A stretch of 64,000 nt of DNA from Antedon mediterranea (GCF_964355755.1 NC_092670.1:23063201-23127200); one strand, 5' to 3'; counted from the stretch's first letter, positions 34,401 through 44,115 are shown. The notes: generated by a model from the letters alone, not told the origin. Translations and numbers: made by a program.

Positions 34401-34949
34401 TGGTTGAACAAGGATGATGATGTTTTTGACGTACGCATTGAGCCGTATAAATGTTATCACCAAGCAAGGTATGATTCGTATTCTAATACAAATGATCTCA
34501 GTTCCAAAATAAAACATCAGGCTCATGGTGGCGTTGCAGTGTATGTCAAGAACACGTCTTCAAGCAGATTAAACATATGTAATAATGATATAGAAGCAGT
34601 TTCATTTTTAATAACAAGTCCGATTTCTATTGCCGTGTCAGTAATTTATCGACCCCCAAGTTATGATATTAATCAATTCTGTCAAAATTTGAGAAAACAT
34701 TTGGAAGAGTTACATAAAATGAGTACAAAATGTATTGTAATGGGTGATTTTAATGAAAATCTTTTCAAACAATCTTCCAGAGTGAATAATTTAATGGCAG
34801 AGAATGAGTACAAACAACATGTTACATGTTCTACAACTGAAAACAATACATTGATTGATCATGTCTATAGCAAAGGTCTTGATTCAGTACAGGCTGAAGT
34901 AATTCCAGTTTATTACAGCTATCATGAAGCCATTCAAATTAAATTTTAA
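25407..34949 (+). CDS. Helentron Rep/helicase/endonuclease with PHD, C76-like and OTU protease domains
   Basis: Single 3,180-residue frame without introns. Order by residue: hydrophobic segment 5-24; PHD-type Cys4-His-Cys3 finger ~123-172; basic stretch ~243-266; C76/herpesvirus-tegument-like cysteine protease ~535-735 (Cys561 in GKQC, Asp689 and His691 in FDPH); OTU protease ~869-1005 (Cys883 in GDGNC, His999); twelve or so 18-residue basic repeats ~1232-1462; DUF6570-like Cys-rich domain ~1503-1628; acidic run ~1711-1728; Helitron Rep ~1804-2189 (His1998-Val-His2000; Tyr2185 and Tyr2189); Pif1-type helicase ~2505-2935 (Walker A Lys2544, Walker B Asp2627-Glu2628); EEP endonuclease ~2962-3180 (Asn2970, Glu2997, Asp3114, Asn3116, Asp3151). 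The last EEP motif reads SYH (Tyr3172) where SDH is usual. It should nick, unwind and transfer single-strand DNA in rolling-circle transposition. Protease roles (self-processing or deubiquitination) are inferred. Confidence 0.93.
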   Translation: MDMEFIAVVSIFLLIIFTMIIYLCKNVNKEVTSKKQIFVNTTGNVNNGVMDKTAEFKIVVNDILDLLDECCSTENVTDERNDDTGNVNCEFMKDTTEFKGIIDDIINILSYGTEVTSEFDDTCDFCNIEVKVDDNCITCDCCSQYFHVKCVRDVFEDKLCNSRVIWICSMCGNSNFVDNMLGEIGIPCHFNRYTILEPDESVTSDFPELTKNKEKRCNNAKLKCQQTESEDLLGSDWMRVRSKKRTDNRKKRCKNRGNKKRRKRVINGISIEPGVKYIGKGVKDFYERRNNKMEWNMSTNTYREYNKENAKTNVLGNSQTIIDDSGRPMCDVLKNTKVTHGIQQQSGGGSKRLRNNKGRFVKTKKIDNKKEQGNVDLNLKNDCDTMERFDKNIKNMGNNDNSETKTDEDFKMKCTVENDNTATDDAKAQNNSKTNDRSRIIDSNGTDHKNQTCASCEFEENEVLIIDDGCKQAVTEKIRSHTKPKCDQHTIDVDIEVLTKNNFSEELIIDDVPKRKNTRKRQKTQSINELQVYNSNANITVAQGNFNQGNYRFGFASGKQCVANSLVAILYSTKRNGNEFYTKDLDTILTLGNELYRYIQKDSTMHEDLLMISELPKELDILDNTFVISPKESVFGIIDGNLEFMAEYGALSLNQALEQELHQHDAFFMNFNRSTFSIIKRVNGFLIFDPHARDRFGCVSEHGKSILLYSPSWQGVYDYCIRLARSMNCNLHETEFELTGVNIENKCMMLCSASVLDDNCEQSNLGNVDVDEPSTSYQYKCSTRLPDKNIDYKVKGKTHNKEGHVSSSNEWQSDSDIEIVNVQYGERPDKNFKFIPITEAQKKNMCKEVGIHCEHTDMNCGINRASQIGHPLQITNITGDGNCFYRAISYIISGTEDNHLLLRRAITNHLLETDDLFINTFSHEYRSVKEYVFKKRVMDNGTWASNTEISAMANFLNTDIYSFNDQLLTWQLFSAKKPGRIDDVTTDNGIYILYTMNVHFNVVESVNVSQNNVQETTGQVDMNVTSHNKLSNTEAIFLVKNSTTKKRKQTGNETCDTFEDIQPKHKQSKTVERPCSESRVKRKRSYRNSKEIKKNRQRIKRQSEEKKNSEEIDEIRIKYQSDSVYREEKKRKVKEAQQIRYGDDDYKFKKRKENRERQYKMYRCEPEYNVKVRNKARHNYKIDLDYRTTKKANNLINYKFNEKFTQNLKESKKNRYNNDTIFRHKSRQDNKQRNKEKYHNDPKFRQNLKQKLAAKYCNNSKFRENVTKTLAEKYRNNLKFRQKCKQKLAEKYRSNLKFRQNCKHKLAEKYRSNLKFRHNCKHKLAEKYRSNLIFRQNCKQKLAEKYRSNLKFRQNCKHKLAEKYRSNLKFRQNCKHKLAEKYRSNLIFRQNCKERLAKKYRSNLIFRQNCKERLAKKYWSNLKFRQNCKLKLAEKYRSNLKFRESVKQRCKQRFTEKYHGDKGFRKNVMKKNMKNREKRKTKNTNFEFVLENFRETVSRGPEYVCCVCFKMLFKDQVMKCTKAKYKNKACINEKYLHICNNECIKPCQFIESPRCRLWICFTCHRKLLNGKVPAEANSNNLQLHDIPPELRCLNNLEQHLIGLNIPFMKLMNLPKGGQHGIHGPVVCVPSNTIKTVKMLPRPQVDDQLISVKLKRKLSYKGYYKYKFVNTANVIQALRYLQDHNKCYFDIAINEEWHNYLSEDNIERETTNENENNEEEENEEEIEDRLCGATFDTSLQPVDRRQNLVDEYFNDIICCAPCENNSPIALLSNKSNEAKSFPVLFPTGQPTFHDTRDVKITLGRYFHNRLMHIDNRFAQNTEFIFYAQSLYELQQILSSISIALRKGSSKKDDFSKVTVSDLKNVTKIQEILKSDRGYKFLKQIRGTPPYWQATQKDIIAMVRQIGKPTFFLSFSSADFRWKEIMTTLLSQSGDQRNIEELEWADKCNLLKSNPVTVARMFDKRFHTYLKNVILSQAQPIGKVVDYFYRIEFQMRGSPHVHMLVWVENAPIFGTDKDNEVINFVDKYISCAVPCETVDRELNEIVKSVQIHSKRHSKSCKKKGTNCRFNFPRQPSGNTFVMRPTIVDKDNDDNDDNKQATELLTSVKDAVTNEETYKNAIELFQSLGITQSAFEKANNCVATEEKIVIKRNPQDVWVNQYNPSLLRAWNANMDIQYITNVYACIIYVIGYMSKSEREMGLLLNHAASEVKEGNEDARQSLRKLGNVYMNNREVSAQESIYRVCSLRLKECSRKVEFIPVGPNPVRMSLPLSVIKNKEDDDVSAWLPNKIDKYKARPNSSEFNKMCLAKFCSEYRILSSSEMKGNKQKKNVFQLKKQLGFIQKRTRTSNAIVRYPRFPMDTAPEKYFLSILQLFLPFRKDEQLKPPNFETYEQFHEKGCVKLCGCQLQTVKSIVHGNMEQYEKSAEDVEEARECLSKFGPQEDAWSLLCPESEKERLDNPKPNVEVDDEEDEFFIPDFGIQKNHTSKVESNSSNIPRPELNKMIRSLNEKQQHIFYKTRQWCLDKANGKKPEAFYTFITGGAGTGKSHLVNCIYNEATRILGKIMENPDDLSILKLAPTGIAAYNIKGQTIHSALSIPINISLPYQPLGEEKISALRNKLGQLQIVIIDEISMVNQRLLWYIHGRLRQIKQVRNDSPFGNISVIAVGDFYQLPPVMGSSLYKDTLESSLWIDNFKQVQLDQIMRQKEDKEFALLLNKLRTKEKHDCLSDNDLLVLKSRETGEECEDAVHIYPRNKQVNEWNKKMLHRTCTDIVCIEAEDSVVNAKKQTKNCDKPRNSRQTSLLNYLWIALNARVMLIKNVDVKKGLTNGCMGHVYEIVKPNNNAKPVSIKVKFDNNDIGIQAIEMFKESMGEKYSRKQFPLKLAYACTVHKVQGMTMDKAVVCLKDTFTHGQAYVGLSRVTSISGLTIENFKPSLIYCDPNIKKCLNNMDSYVQCDKQGHDSDSRFSIMLHNIQGLKQHFVDLQCNDLFMNSNILCLTETWLNKDDDVFDVRIEPYKCYHQARYDSYSNTNDLSSKIKHQAHGGVAVYVKNTSSSRLNICNNDIEAVSFLITSPISIAVSVIYRPPSYDINQFCQNLRKHLEELHKMSTKCIVMGDFNENLFKQSSRVNNLMAENEYKQHVTCSTTENNTLIDHVYSKGLDSVQAEVIPVYYSYHEAIQIKF
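29100..29790 (+). repeat. Coding minisatellite: ~12 repeats of 54 bp
   Basis: Encodes tandem 18-residue units of the type KLAEKYRSNLKFRQNCKH, with the best-conserved copies in the middle and drifting copies at both ends. Single units of similar Tyr-Asn-Phe-Arg-Lys style occur before the Cys-rich domain of other Helitron proteins as far as I recall. Here they are expanded. The strong positive charge suggests nucleic-acid binding. Confidence 0.9.
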
Positions 34950-35235
34950 TTGCATCAATGGTTTTTAATTATTTTAATTATGTTTATGTAAATGGAAATT
35001 GAACTTGCATAGTATTATTATTTCGACTTGTTTATTGCATTTATGAAATGGCAAAAAGAGAAAAAACAAAATGAAATACTATTAGGGCTATCAAAATATA
35101 TTAGTAAATAATAATAACAATTTATCCAACAGAATACTATAAAAAGTTTTTACAAATTGAAAATACAACTGGATACAAATCAAGACTCTCTATGCACAAG
35201 GGGCAGCGAATAATCTGTAACTTCAACCCATGTCA
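34950..35235 (+). other. 3' flank of the giant ORF
   Basis: AT-rich, no ORF or repeat recognised. Probably the 3' untranslated region of the Helentron transcript. Confidence 0.4.
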
Positions 35236-35264
35236 TTCTCCTGTAAAGGAGAAACAATATCTGG
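35236..35264 (+). terminator. Candidate Helitron 3' terminus (hairpin plus CTGG)
   Basis: TTCTCCT/AGGAGAA (35,236-35,242 with 35,247-35,253, loop GTAA), seven bases, then CTGG followed by T. A hairpin shortly before a CTRR end is the classical Helitron 3' signature, but Helentrons often differ, and GGTGAGTA here also reads as a splice donor. Both readings are open. Confidence 0.35.
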
Positions 35265-36250
35265 TGAGTAAACATATTTTAATCTTGTTTTTAGGTGAGT
35301 TATATTATTATAAATATTGTTCTGAATTTGAATATGCAATGTTGCACATGATAAAGTTACATTTTATAGAGGAAGAAAATACGTTTTGTTTTATACGATT
35401 ACCAATACTTCATTAGGTCTATACCTAATTTCAGTTCCATAATTTTTTGTTTTTTTATATTATTTTTCTATCTATCCCGGTCCACATGAAATTAATAATA
35501 TAGTAATTTACTAATTTGCAAGAATAATCAATTTATTTTGTTTTTGTTTTTAGGTGTTCAATGGAATGGTTTCATCTCTTCAATCATAATGGGATCCGGA
35601 TTTTTAGGCAGTCAGTTACTGCAGTCATTCGCTCTTTTATAGCAATTGTCTAAACGTGTCAAATGATTAAATTATTAATTATGTTGATGATACTTTCAAA
35701 ATAAAAATCTTCTATAAATAGATCAATAAATATGCGTTTAATGAATCCACATTTAGCAAATTAACATGTATATAATGTACTAAGTAATATTATTGATCAC
35801 CAAAATGTTCATGAACAGACTACTATATGTTGACAATTTTGTACAATTTACAATAACCAATGAAAGCTTTTATAAATACATACATTTTATACTTATTTGT
35901 GGGTTTTCTTCAATTTGTTTGAAATAAAAGATTATTTTTAACAGTTATGGTCTTATAATATTAGTTTTATCAGAAATATTATATCTATTGGAGCAAGTTT
36001 CACTGTAACTGAGATTTCATTAAATCAAAACACGGAGTAGAGGAGACAAGAAATTATTATTATTCACACAATTCTTTAACTGGTTGTACTGTAGTATATT
36101 ATGGTGTATATATACGGGAACAACATTGTTTTATGTCATAAAAAAATGAAAAATAGAGGTATGTCCATTTTCGAAAAGTAATTCATCTCAACGAGAACAT
36201 ACCAAATTTAATTTATAAAGACGTTTATTTCGCAATAGTGTGTGCGAAAG
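35265..36250 (+). other. Post-ORF region with possible last intron and poly(A) signal
   Basis: If 35,265 (GTGAGTA) is a donor, a matching acceptor TTTGTTTTTAG ends at 35,553. An AATAAA lies at 35,923-35,928. The 74-codon ORF at 35,192-35,416 crosses the donor and shows no recognisable domain. From about 36,130 the sequence drifts into the 1.2 kb repeat family. Confidence 0.35.
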
Positions 36251-38110
36251 ACGCAATTATACAATTTTGAAATGATCAAAATGACCTCAAATGTACGTGA
36301 AATTGATTAGAAAAGAATTTTGCGAATTTTGAAATTTCAAATACGCGTAATCGCGTATTGTTTTTGCGTAGCACGTCATTTTTATAATGTCAAAAGTTGG
36401 TCCATATTATGAAATACACTTTCATAAATTTTCATTGATAAAATACATTTTTTTTTTCAGAATTATGAGCAACCATAACATTTCATTAAATCGCGCGTAA
36501 CTTGCACTGCGCAACTCTAACGCCATATAACGAAGTTTTTTGCACATATCTATAGCTACTGGTTAATCTTATGACAAAGTTATACAATCTTATGTTGACC
36601 AGAATTAGAGATACGCTGCGAACAATCTTTTTTCTTTTTTGTGTCTAAGTATATACACTATATTGTATACATACGGTACTACATACAGGGCAGACTAGGT
36701 GAAAATAACGGAAACCGCCATTTATTTCAATTTTTGACATGATGACGTCATCATAATGAAACGCGTAGATAGTAATTTTGGAAAGGAATTATCTGAGCAA
36801 CAACATATCAACGTGTTGAAGAAATTTGGATACGTAAAGTATGGATGCGCGCTCTTTAAATGTCATGAACTATGACGCAAAATATGAAAATACGACCTTT
36901 ATAATTCAACTGGCCATATCACGTCACACAACATGCGATGCGCATAATTTTTACATGAATTCGTATCTACAATTCAACAGCTTCCAGAAACTTTTTAATC
37001 ACGAGTATCATGGCAAACGCCACGTGCACGTCATACGTTAGAATATTGCTCACAGTATAATGATTATACCATTGAAAAAATGTTAGTGCGCCCTCTATTT
37101 TGTGTCACGTCTGAGTATAATACGGTATACACTACTGTATACGTACTACATACAGTGCAGAATAGGTGAAAAGAAGTGACCAAAGTTATTGACGCTTTTG
37201 AACATGATGACGTCATAACAATTTTAAAAATGGTAAATCATGCGAAAGATAATTGATTGAACTAGACAATATAAACCAATGGAGGGAAGTGGAATATGGA
37301 TAAGTGGAGATGCGCTCTATTAAATGTGACGAGCTATGACGAAAGAGACAAAAATCCTATATTTAATATTCGAGTGGCCATACGATGACGTCACTATGTC
37401 ATGTTAGCCATATCGATGCATGATTCGATATCTACAACTCATCAACTTCCAGAATGTGTAATTTAAAAGAACTTCACCTCGTAGTTTACAATCTATGACT
37501 GTTTTAAAAAAGGCATAATTTTGACGAATTTTTCAACTTTTTCTTAAAAAATGCGCGCAAATTGTTCAATTCTACGTACTCGTATGACGTGATTTTAAGT
37601 CGAAATTGATTGAAAATTGGTAAATTTACTAGAAAAGGCTGAAAAAACAAAAATTAAGCAAAAAAAACATGTTTTTGCGCTACGTGCGCAAGCGCGCGTA
37701 AAAAAAATGCGCACGCGTGGGAATTTTTTAAATGCTCAAAATGCCCTGAAACGCATAGAAAGTTGATTAGAAATGGATATTTCGCAATTTGAAATTTTAA
37801 ACGCGCGTGCGCGCGTAACTTTATGTCAAACATGCCATTTTTAATCCATAGAAAGTTTGCCCTTGATATGACTTAAATTTTCACCAAGTGTCATTACAAA
37901 ATGACTGTTGCTTTTTAGTATATGTTAAATACGCGAAATTCATAAAATCGCGCATAGCTTACGTTGCGCGACCCTAAAGAAAAAAAACGAGCTGTCCTGC
38001 ACTTCTACACATAGAGGTAAATCTTCTGACAAAGTTATACAATGTAATGTTGATCAGAATTTGAGATACACGTGACACAAAATTTTGGGAAAGAAAGAAG
38101 AATAACATAG

Positions 38111-38148
<38 letters not shown>

Positions 38149-38191
38149 TCCTGACAATAACAAGAGGTTATCCGCCAAGAGCGGATAACCA
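38111..38191 (+). repeat. 36-base poly(A) tract plus terminal hairpins of a 1.2 kb unit
   Basis: A run of 36 A (38,111-38,146), then GATCCTGACAATAACAAG and an inverted repeat GGTTATCCGC/GCGGATAACC around CAAGA. The same module occurs with other A-run lengths at about 41,647-41,718, 42,864-42,932, 44,081-44,158, 51,023-51,090, 52,600-52,658 and 53,815-53,882, and is absent from the units ending at 39,347, 40,499, 47,566, 48,719 and 49,877. Confidence 0.9.
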
Positions 38192-41100
38192 ACTAGATTT
38201 GAACTCGTCACTACGGACGAGTTAGGTTATCCGCAGTGCAAAAGCCACGTGCACGTCATACGTTAGAATAGTGCGCGCAAAAAAATAAAACGATTATGGC
38301 ATTGAAAAATGTTAGTGCGCTCTCTATGTTGCGTCGCGTCTAAGTATATACGGTATAACACTATATACTGTATACGTACTACATACAGTGCAGAATAGGT
38401 GAAAATAAGTGACCAAAGTTATTGACGCATTTGAACATGATGACGTCATCACAATTTTTAAAATGGTGGATCATGCGAAAGATAATTGATTGATCTAGAC
38501 AATATAAAAAAATTGAGTGAAATGGAATAAGGATAAGTAGAGATGCGCTCTATTAAAATGACGAGCTATGACGAAAGAGAAAAAAATCCTATATTTTATA
38601 TTCGGGTGGCCATACGATGACGTCACAATGTCTGGTTAGCCATATCAATGCATGATTCGAGAAAAACAACCCATCTACTTCCAGAATATGTAATTTTAAA
38701 AAAGTTCACCACGTAGTTTAGAATTTATGACTGTTTAAAAAAAGGTCTAATTTTGACGATTTTTTGAAGTTTTTCATCAAAAACACGCGCAAATTATCCG
38801 ATTCTACGTGCTCGTGTGACGTGATTTTAAGTCGAAATTGATTGAAAATTCATAAATTTACTAGAAAAGGCTGAAAAAACAAAAATCAAGCAAAAAAAAG
38901 ATGTTTTTGCGCTACGTGCGCACGCGCGCGTAAAAAAATGCGCACGCGTGGGAATTTTTGAAATGCTCAAAATGACCTAAAACGCATAGAAAGTTGATTA
39001 GAAATGGATTTTTCGCAATTTGAAATTTTAAACGCGCATGCGCGCGTAACTTTTTGTGCAACCTGCCATTTTTAATCCATAGAAAGTTTGCACCTAATAT
39101 AACTTAAATTTTCACCAAGTTTCAATACAAAATGACTTTTGGTTTTTAATCTATGATCAATCATTGAAATTCATAAAATCGCGCGTAACTTACGCTGCGC
39201 GACTCAAAATTCATAAAAAAAAGTTTCATGCACATCTACAGCTACAGGGCAATCTTTTGACAAATTTATACAATCATATGTTGGCCAGAATTAGAGATAC
39301 GCTGCCAACAAAAAATTGGAAAGAAGTGTGTAAAGAAAGAAAAAAATACTAGATTTGAACTCGTCACTGCGGACGAGTTAGGTTATCCGCAGTCCTAAAG
39401 CCACGTGCACGTCATACGTTGGAATATTGCGCGCAGAAAAACGATTATGCCATTGAAAAAATGTGAGTGCGCTCTCTATTTTGTGTCACGTCAAAGTATA
39501 TACGGTATACACTATATACCGTATACGTACTACATACAGTTCAGAATAGGTGAAAATAAGTGACCAAAGTTTTTGACGCTTTTGCACATGATGACGTCAT
39601 AACAATTTTTAAAATGGTGAATCATGCGAAAGATAATTGATTGACATAGACAATATAAAGAAATGGAGGGCAATGGAATACGGATAAGTGGAGATGCGCT
39701 CTATTAAATGTGATGAGCTATACGAAAGAGAAAAAAATCCTAAATTTTATATTCGAGTGGCCATAGGATGACGTCACAATGTCCTGATAGCCATATTGAT
39801 ACATGATTCGATATCTACAACTCATCTACTACCAGAATATGTAATTATAAAAAAGTTTACCACGTAATTTAGAATCTATGACTGTTTAAAAAAAGGCATA
39901 ATTTCGACAAATTTTTGGACTTTTTCATCAAAATTGCGCGCAAATTGTTTAATTCTACGTGCTCGTATGACGAGATTTAAAGTCGAAATTGATTGAAAAT
40001 TGGTAAATTTACTAGAAAATGCTGAAAAAACAAAAATCAAGAAAAAAAAAGATGTTTTTGCGCTAAGTGCGCACGCGCGCGTAAAAAAATTGCGCACGCT
40101 TGGGAATTTTTGAAATGCTAAAAATGACCTGAAACGCGTAGAAAGTTGATTAGAAATTGATTTTACGCATTTTGAAATTTTAAACTCGCGTGCACGCGTA
40201 ACTTTATGTGAAACATGCCATTTTTAATCCATAGAAAGTTTGCGCATGATGTGACTTAAATTTTCACCAAGTTTCAATACAAAATGACTTTTAGTTTTTA
40301 TTCTATGATCAATCATTGAAATTCATAAAATCGCGCGTAACTTACGCTGCGCGACTCAAAATTCATAAAAAAAAGTTTCTTGCACATCTCCAGCTACAGG
40401 GCTATCTTTTGACAAAGTTATACAATCATATGTTGGCCAGAATTAGAGATACGCTGCGAACAAAAAATGGGGGACAAGTATGTAAGGAAAGAAATAAATA
40501 CTAGACTTGAACTCGTCACTTCGGACGAGTTAGGTTATCCGCAGCGCAAAGGCCACGTGCACGTCATACGTTAGAATATTGCGCGCAGAAAAACGATTAT
40601 GCCATTGAAAAAATGTTAGTGCGCTCTCTATTTTGTGTCACGTCAAAGTATATACGGTATACGCTATATTCTGTATACGTACTACATACAGTGCAGAATA
40701 GGTGAAAATAAGGGACCCAAGTTATTGACGCTTTTAGACATGATGACGTCATCACAATTTAAAAAATGGTAGATTATGCGAAAGATAATTGATTGGTCTA
40801 GACAATATAACAAAATGGGGGGAAATGGAATACGGATAAGTGGAGATGCGCTCTATTAAATGTGATGCGCTATGACGAAAGAGACAAAAACCCTATATTT
40901 GATATTCGAGTGGCCATACGATGACGTCACAATGTCCGGTTAGCCATATCGATGCATGATTTGATTTCTACAACTCATCTACTTCCAGAATCTGAAATTT
41001 TAAAAAAGTTCACCACGGAGTTTAGAATCTATGACTGTTTTAAGAAAGGCATAATTTTGACAAATTTTTGAACTTTTTCATCAAAAACGCGTGCAAATTG

Positions 41101-44080
41101 TTCAATTCTACGTGCTCGTATGACGTGATTTTTAAGTCGAAATTGATTGAAAATTGGTAAATTTACTAGAAAAGGCTGAAAAAACAAAAATCAAGCAAAA
41201 AAAAGATGTTTCTGCGCTACGTGCGCACGCGCGCGTAAAAAATTTGCGCATGCGTTGGAATTTTTGAAATGCTTAAAATGACCTGAAACGCGTAGAAAGT
41301 TGATTAGAAATTGATTTTACGCATTTTGAAATTTTAAACGCGCGTGCGCGCGTAACTTTACGGAAAAGTGCGATTTCCAATCCATAGAAAGTTAGCGCAT
41401 GATATAAACTACACTTTTGCCAAGTTTCAATTAAAATTGCTTTTTGGTTTTTGATCTATGTTAAATACGCGAAAATCACAAAAACGCGCGTAACTTACGC
41501 TGCGCGACTATAAAGTCAAAAAACGAAACGTCCTGCACATCTACAGCTACAGGTCAATCTTATGAAAAAGTTACACAATCTTTTGTTTGCCAGAATTTGA
41601 GATACGCTGCCAACAAAATTCCGGGAAAGAAAGAAGAATAACATAGAAAAAAAAAAAAAAAAAAAAAAAAAAAGATCCTGACAATAACAAGGGGTTATCC
41701 GCCAAGTGCGGATAACCAACTAGATTTGAACTCGTCACTACGGACGAGTTAGGTTATCCGCAGAGCAAACGCCACGCGCACGTCATACGTTAGAATATTG
41801 CGCAGAGAAAACCATTATGCCATTGAAAAAATGTTAGTGCGCTCTCTATTTTACGTCACGTCTAAGTATACACAGTATACACTATATATTGTATACGTAC
41901 TACATACAGTGAAGAATATGTGAAAATAAGTGGCCCAAGTTATTGACGCTTTTGGACATGATGACGTCATCACAATTTTTAAAACGGTATATCATGCGAA
42001 AGATAATTGATTGGCATAGACAATATAAAAAAATGGGGGGAAATAGAATTAGGATAAGTGGAGATGCGCTCTATTAAATGTGATGAGCTATGACGAAAGA
42101 GACAAAAATCCTATATTTTATATTTGAGTGGCCATACGATGACGTCACTATGTCCTGTTAGCCATATCGATGCATGATTCGATATCTACAACTCATCAAC
42201 TTCCAGAATGTGTAATTTAAAAAAAGTTCACCTTGTAGTTTACAATCTATGACTGTTTTAAAAAAGGCATAATTTTCATGAATTTTTTAACTTTTTCATC
42301 AAAAACGCGCGTAAATTGTTCAATTCTACGTGCTCGTATGACGTGATTTTAAGTCGAAATTGTTTGAAAGTTGGTAAATTTACTAAAAAAGACAGGAAAA
42401 ACAAAAATCAAGCAAAAAAAAGATGTTTTTGCGCTACGTGCGCACGCGCGCGTAAAAAATTTGCGCACGCGTGGGAATTTTTGAAATGCTCAAAATGACC
42501 TGAAACGCGTAGAAAGTTGATTAGAATTTGATTTTTTGCCTTTTGAAATTTTAAACGCGCGTGCGCGCGTAACTTTTTAGAAAAGTGCCATTTTAAATCC
42601 ATAGAAAGTTAGCGCATGATATAAATAACACTTTTGCCAAGTTTCAATTAAAATTGCTTTTTGGTTTTCAATCTATGTTAAATACGCAAAATTCACAAAA
42701 TCGCGCGTAACTTACGCTGCGCGACTCTAAAGTCAAAAAACGAAACGTCCTGCACATCTACAGCTACAGGTCAATCTTATGAAAAAGTTACACAATCTTC
42801 TGTTTGCCAGAATTAGAGATACGCTGCCAACAAAATTCAGGGAAAGAAAGAAGAATAACATAGAAAAAAAAAAAAAAAAAAAAAAAAGATCCTGACAATA
42901 ACAAGAGGTTATCCGCCAAGTGCGGATAACCAACTAGATTTGAACTCGTCACTACGGACGAGTTAGGTTATCCGCAGCGCAAAAGCCACGTGCACGTCAT
43001 ACGTTGGAATATTGCGCGCAGAAAAACGATTATGCCATTGAAAAGAATGTTAGTGCGCCCTCTATTTTGCGTCACGTCTGAGTATATACGGTATACACTA
43101 TAATACTGTATACGTACTACATACAGTGCAGAATAGGTGAAAAGAAGTGACCAAAGTTATTGACGCTTTTGAACATGATGACGTCATAACAATTTTAAAA
43201 ATTGTAAATCATGCGAAAGATAATTGATTGACCTAGACAAAATAAAAAAATTGAGGGAAATTGAATACGGATAAGTGGAGATGCGCTCTATTAAATGTGA
43301 CGAGCTATGACGAAAGAGACAAAAATCCTATATTTCATATTCGAGTGGCCAAACGATGACGTCACAATGTCCGGTTAGCCATATCAATGCATGATTCGAT
43401 ATCTACAACTCATTATCTTCCAGAATGTGTAATTTAAAAAAAGTTCTCCTCGTAGTTTACAATCTATGACTGTTTTAAAAAAGGCATAATTTTGACGAAT
43501 TTTTGAACTTTTTCTTAAAAAACGCGCGCAAATTGTTCAATTCTACGTGCTCGTATGACGTGATTTTAACTCAAAATTGATTGAAAATTGGTAAATTTAC
43601 TAGAAAAAGCTGAAAAAACAAAAATCAAGCAGAAAAAAGATGTTTTTGCGTTACGTGCGCACGCGCGCGTAAAAAAATGACGCACGCGTGGGAATTTTTG
43701 AAATTCTCAAAATTACCTGAAACGCGTAGAAAGTTGATTAGAAATTGAATTTTCGCATTTTGAAATTTTAAACGCACGTGCGCGCGTAACTTTTTGGAAA
43801 AGTGCCATTTTAAATCCATAGAAAGTTAGCGCATAATATAAATTAGACTTTTGCCAAGTTTCAATTAAAATTGCTTTTTGGTTTTCAATCTATGTTAAAT
43901 AGGCAAAATTCACAAAATCGCGCGTAACTTACGCTGCGCGACTCTAAAGTCAAAAAACGAAACGTCCTGCACATCTACAGCTACAGGTCAATCTTATGAA
44001 AAAGTTACACAATCTTCTGTTTGCCAGAATTAGAGATACGCTGCCAACAAAATTCAGGGAAAGAAAGAAGAATAACATAG

Positions 44081-44115
<35 letters not shown>

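Larger units (their letters stand above)
17782..35930 (+). mobile_element. Helentron (Helitron-like rolling-circle element), copy 1
   Basis: The left limit is where homology with copy 2 begins (17,782 against 55,181). Parts in order: leader with two candidate exons, sixteen-unit 343/242 bp array, a further ~600 bp, a splice-acceptor-like site and hairpins, four 90 bp repeats, an A-rich leader, the giant Rep/Hel/EN ORF (25,407-34,949) and a 3' region with an AATAAA at 35,923-35,928. The right end is uncertain: a Helitron-like hairpin plus CTGG sits at 35,236-35,264, but sequence up to about 35.9 kb could still belong to the transcript. C-terminal placement of the endonuclease is the mark of Helentrons (Helitron2 group). 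Confidence 0.8.

Noticed and set aside
34311-34946. A non-LTR retrotransposon fused downstream, because of the EEP endonuclease
   Set aside because: No reverse transcriptase follows. A C-terminal EEP domain after the helicase is typical of Helentrons.
38111-38146. Poly(A) tract as a LINE or processed-pseudogene tail
   Set aside because: It recurs at the same place in many tandem units, with no reverse transcriptase and no target duplication. It belongs to the satellite unit.
41690-41765. A genuine tRNA gene at the unit boundary
   Set aside because: Only a T-arm/B-box-like part is seen. There is no convincing A box, D arm or anticodon arm.
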